Below, piece by piece: positions 14,168 to 14,579 of a stretch of DNA of 14,579 bases; the stretch's first letter is position 1, and each line of letters begins with the position of its first letter. Both the position numbers and the translations under genes were made by a program. Below the pieces are notes generated by a model, which was given only the letters and a program-made list of their open reading frames with translations, searched no databases and was not told the DNA's origin. Origin of the DNA: an uncultured Blautia sp. (GTDB lineage Bacteria; Bacillota; Clostridia; Lachnospirales; Lachnospiraceae); NCBI GenBank assembly GCA_900543715.1, contig UQSX01000074.1, positions 1 through 14,579 of the forward strand, written 5' to 3'.

Positions 14168-14572
14168 CTAATCCATCTCCATGATCTCTTTTATAGAATG
14201 GGCAGAAAGCTCTCTTGCCAGCTGTTTCTGAATCCGATACAGTTCCCTGTGGACCTTGCAGCTGGAGTCTGACTGATTATGTATGCAGGCCTTCTCCGGA
14301 TTCATGCACTCGATCATATAAAAGTCCGGCTCTACAGCCAGATAGACGTCTAAAAGGGTAAGCTCCTCCAAGGATTTTTTCAGAGCATATCCGCCGTTGC
14401 TGCCCCGGAAACTCTTTACAATTTCCTTTTTTTCCAATTTTTTCAGTATTTTATAGACAAATGCCGGCGTCAGATCCTCCTTTTCACAGATCTGGTTCAC
14501 GCAGAGCTTCTCTCCTCCCGCCAAAGCCCGGACGATCCGCACCGCATAGTCACATTCCCTTGTAATTAACAT
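14168..14572 (-). CDS. Rrf2-family transcriptional regulator with Cys cluster
   Basis: This is a 134-aa winged-helix regulator of the Rrf2 family (relatives include IscR, NsrR and CymR). The start MLITRECDYAVRIVRAL is typical of the family. The helix-turn-helix is around 24-50, the wing motif FRGSNGGYAL is at 55-64, and the C-terminal dimerisation helix is after 105. Three cysteines (Cys89, Cys96, Cys105) occupy the region where Fe-S-binding Rrf2 proteins carry ligands, but the spacing (x6, x8) differs from the IscR CX5CX5C pattern. This may be a variant Fe-S or redox site. The gene is complete: in the same frame a TGA lies at 14576-14578, two codons before the ATG, with no other start between. 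Its ribosome binding site and promoter lie outside the window. The targets are unknown, and there is no link to the sugar operon beyond convergence. Confidence 0.9.
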   Translation of the reverse strand: MLITRECDYAVRIVRALAGGEKLCVNQICEKEDLTPAFVYKILKKLEKKEIVKSFRGSNGGYALKKSLEELTLLDVYLAVEPDFYMIECMNPEKACIHNQSDSSCKVHRELYRIQKQLARELSAHSIKEIMEMD

Positions 14573-14579
14573 GAATCAC

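Overview
The window looks like a piece of chromosome from an anaerobic gut Firmicute, most likely in the Lachnospiraceae (Blautia/Dorea/Ruminococcus-type). The basis is moderate-to-low G+C, AGGAGG ribosome binding sites, a single-chain pyruvate:ferredoxin oxidoreductase, an ABC sugar importer encoded without its own ATPase, and cytoplasmic glycosidases. The genus cannot be fixed by reading alone. Nothing points to a phage, IS element, CRISPR array, tRNA or rRNA.

Layout, left to right. (1) The 3' part of a CNNM/CorC-type 'hemolysin family' membrane protein runs on the + strand and enters from outside the window. (2) A 538-bp gene-free stretch (1085-1622) starts with a terminator-like hairpin. 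That hairpin is the first of six tandem stem-loop units with a period of about 52 bp (1119-1414). Two strong, unrelated hairpins follow (1508-1536 and 1540-1577), downstream of the next gene. (3) nifJ (PFOR, 1179 aa) lies on the - strand with a near-consensus promoter. (4) A five-gene - strand sugar-utilisation operon is transcribed in the order solute-binding lipoprotein, permease, permease, GH31 alpha-xylosidase-like enzyme, GH127-type beta-L-arabinofuranosidase-like enzyme, and ends at a strong terminator (5288-5342). (5) A 440-bp divergent regulatory region (12771-13210) separates this operon from an AraC-family regulator on the + strand. (6) A bidirectional terminator separates araC from a convergent Rrf2-family regulator, which is complete but begins 7 bp from the window edge.

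How the genes fit together. The lipoprotein and two permeases would import an oligosaccharide, powered by an ATPase encoded elsewhere (MsmX-type, inferred). Neither glycosidase has a signal peptide, so they would trim the sugar inside the cell. Visible family features suggest removal of alpha-xylosyl and L-arabinofuranosyl side groups, but the true substrate is unknown. The AraC-type regulator probably acts on a 25-bp near-perfect inverted repeat (22 of 25 positions match) that ends 11 bp upstream of the operon's -35 box. A third, degenerate copy of the same element lies in front of araC itself.

The items most worth a second look are the six-unit hairpin array, the duplicated operator architecture, the altered metal-ligand motif in the GH127-like enzyme, and the stem-loop between the binding-protein gene and the permease genes.
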